DNA from: Bin5 sp965220715
GTDB lineage: Bacteria > Chloroflexota > Anaerolineae > Caldilineales > Caldilineaceae
Length of the DNA stretch: 64,000 bases
Direction of reading: 5' to 3'
NCBI GenBank assembly: GCA_965220715.1
Contig: OZ244843.1
Coordinates: 62,001-126,000, forward strand
A model generated the notes under the pieces. That model saw only the letters and a list, made by a program, of their open reading frames with translations. It made no database searches and was not told the DNA's origin. This document shows, piece after piece, positions 63,765 through 64,000 of the stretch; the stretch's first letter is position 1, and every line of letters starts with the position of its first letter. The position numbers and the translations under genes were made by a program.

Positions 63765-64000
63765 GCAAGACTCCCCTTCCATTTGTGTACGTAGGTTAAT
63801 GCGCCTCTGTTGGAAAATGTCTGTTATGAAGCCAAGCTGCGCTCCGTCCGGATCGGAGGTGACAGGAAGGCCTGTAAACAGGCACGCGCCCGCATTGCCA
63901 TTCGCAATGCCGCGCGCCAGAGAAGTGTAGCACATCTGGGGGCTGAAATTTGGCGAAAATGGGGGGAATTTTTTGCGGCAGCCGTAAACGCGGCCGTTAA

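Overview
The window looks like a chromosomal segment of a GC-rich bacterium, most plausibly Chloroflexota (Anaerolineae or Caldilineales-like). This placement is inference from several signs: complex I genes with a NuoCD fusion, a MazG with a tetrapyrrole-methylase-like front end, Uma2 and DUF1801 proteins, Gram-positive-type SOS boxes, sugar ABC transporters beside PhyH and Gfo/Idh/MocA enzymes, and very abundant short dispersed repeats. No rRNA gene is present to confirm it.

Layout. 0.5-7 kb: dynamin-like GTPase, GNAT and NUDIX genes overlapping by 4 bp, then uvrA behind an SOS box. 7-11.7 kb: three tandem paralogous exported proteins (a PsbP-like domain with zero to four SH3 repeats), the last with a frameshifted terminal SH3. 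11.9-19.8 kb: tRNA-Arg, mazG, a GT2/GT-C glycosyltransferase pair, a 44-aa membrane protein, an EamA transporter and lysA. 20-26 kb: recA with an SOS box inside its promoter, a Uma2 protein with a heptad-repeat tail, tgt, uppP and a PstS-like lipoprotein. 26-41 kb: a catabolic or uptake locus made of a sugar ABC transporter (no ATPase), three PhyH dioxygenases, two Gfo/Idh/MocA oxidoreductases and a DUF6807 protein, with a PD40 lipoprotein and a DUF1801 protein.

41-45 kb is a small graveyard of selfish or regulatory genes: two copies of an XRE-type regulator, each preceded by a GGATTT-type repeat, a vapB with only a stub of vapC, a higBA pair whose toxin has an amber stop at codon 12, and the tail of an IS982-type transposase. 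45-52.5 kb is a defence-like island: a large coiled-coil ATPase with a CxxC hook, a DUF6602 protein, and a helicase-less type ISP/IIG-like restriction-methylation protein. A 160-bp inverted repeat brackets the last two.

52.7-56.4 kb carries nuoB, a nuoCD fusion and nuoI only; NuoB and NuoI share an unusual C-terminal basic motif. 56.8-63.8 kb has a UPF0173 hydrolase, a small CxxC protein, a 1.6-kb tandem repeat array, an FAD oxidoreductase, an Mrp-type ATPase lacking its CxxC, and an iron-binding lipoprotein.

The most striking non-coding feature is a 292-bp element present in three almost identical copies (29814, 56460, 62235). It has imperfect terminal inverted repeats and CTAG at both ends, and its interior is built from the same modules as the large tandem array at 58-59.6 kb. 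Heptanucleotide arrays (AGTTTTT, AGTGGNT) occupy many intergenic gaps.
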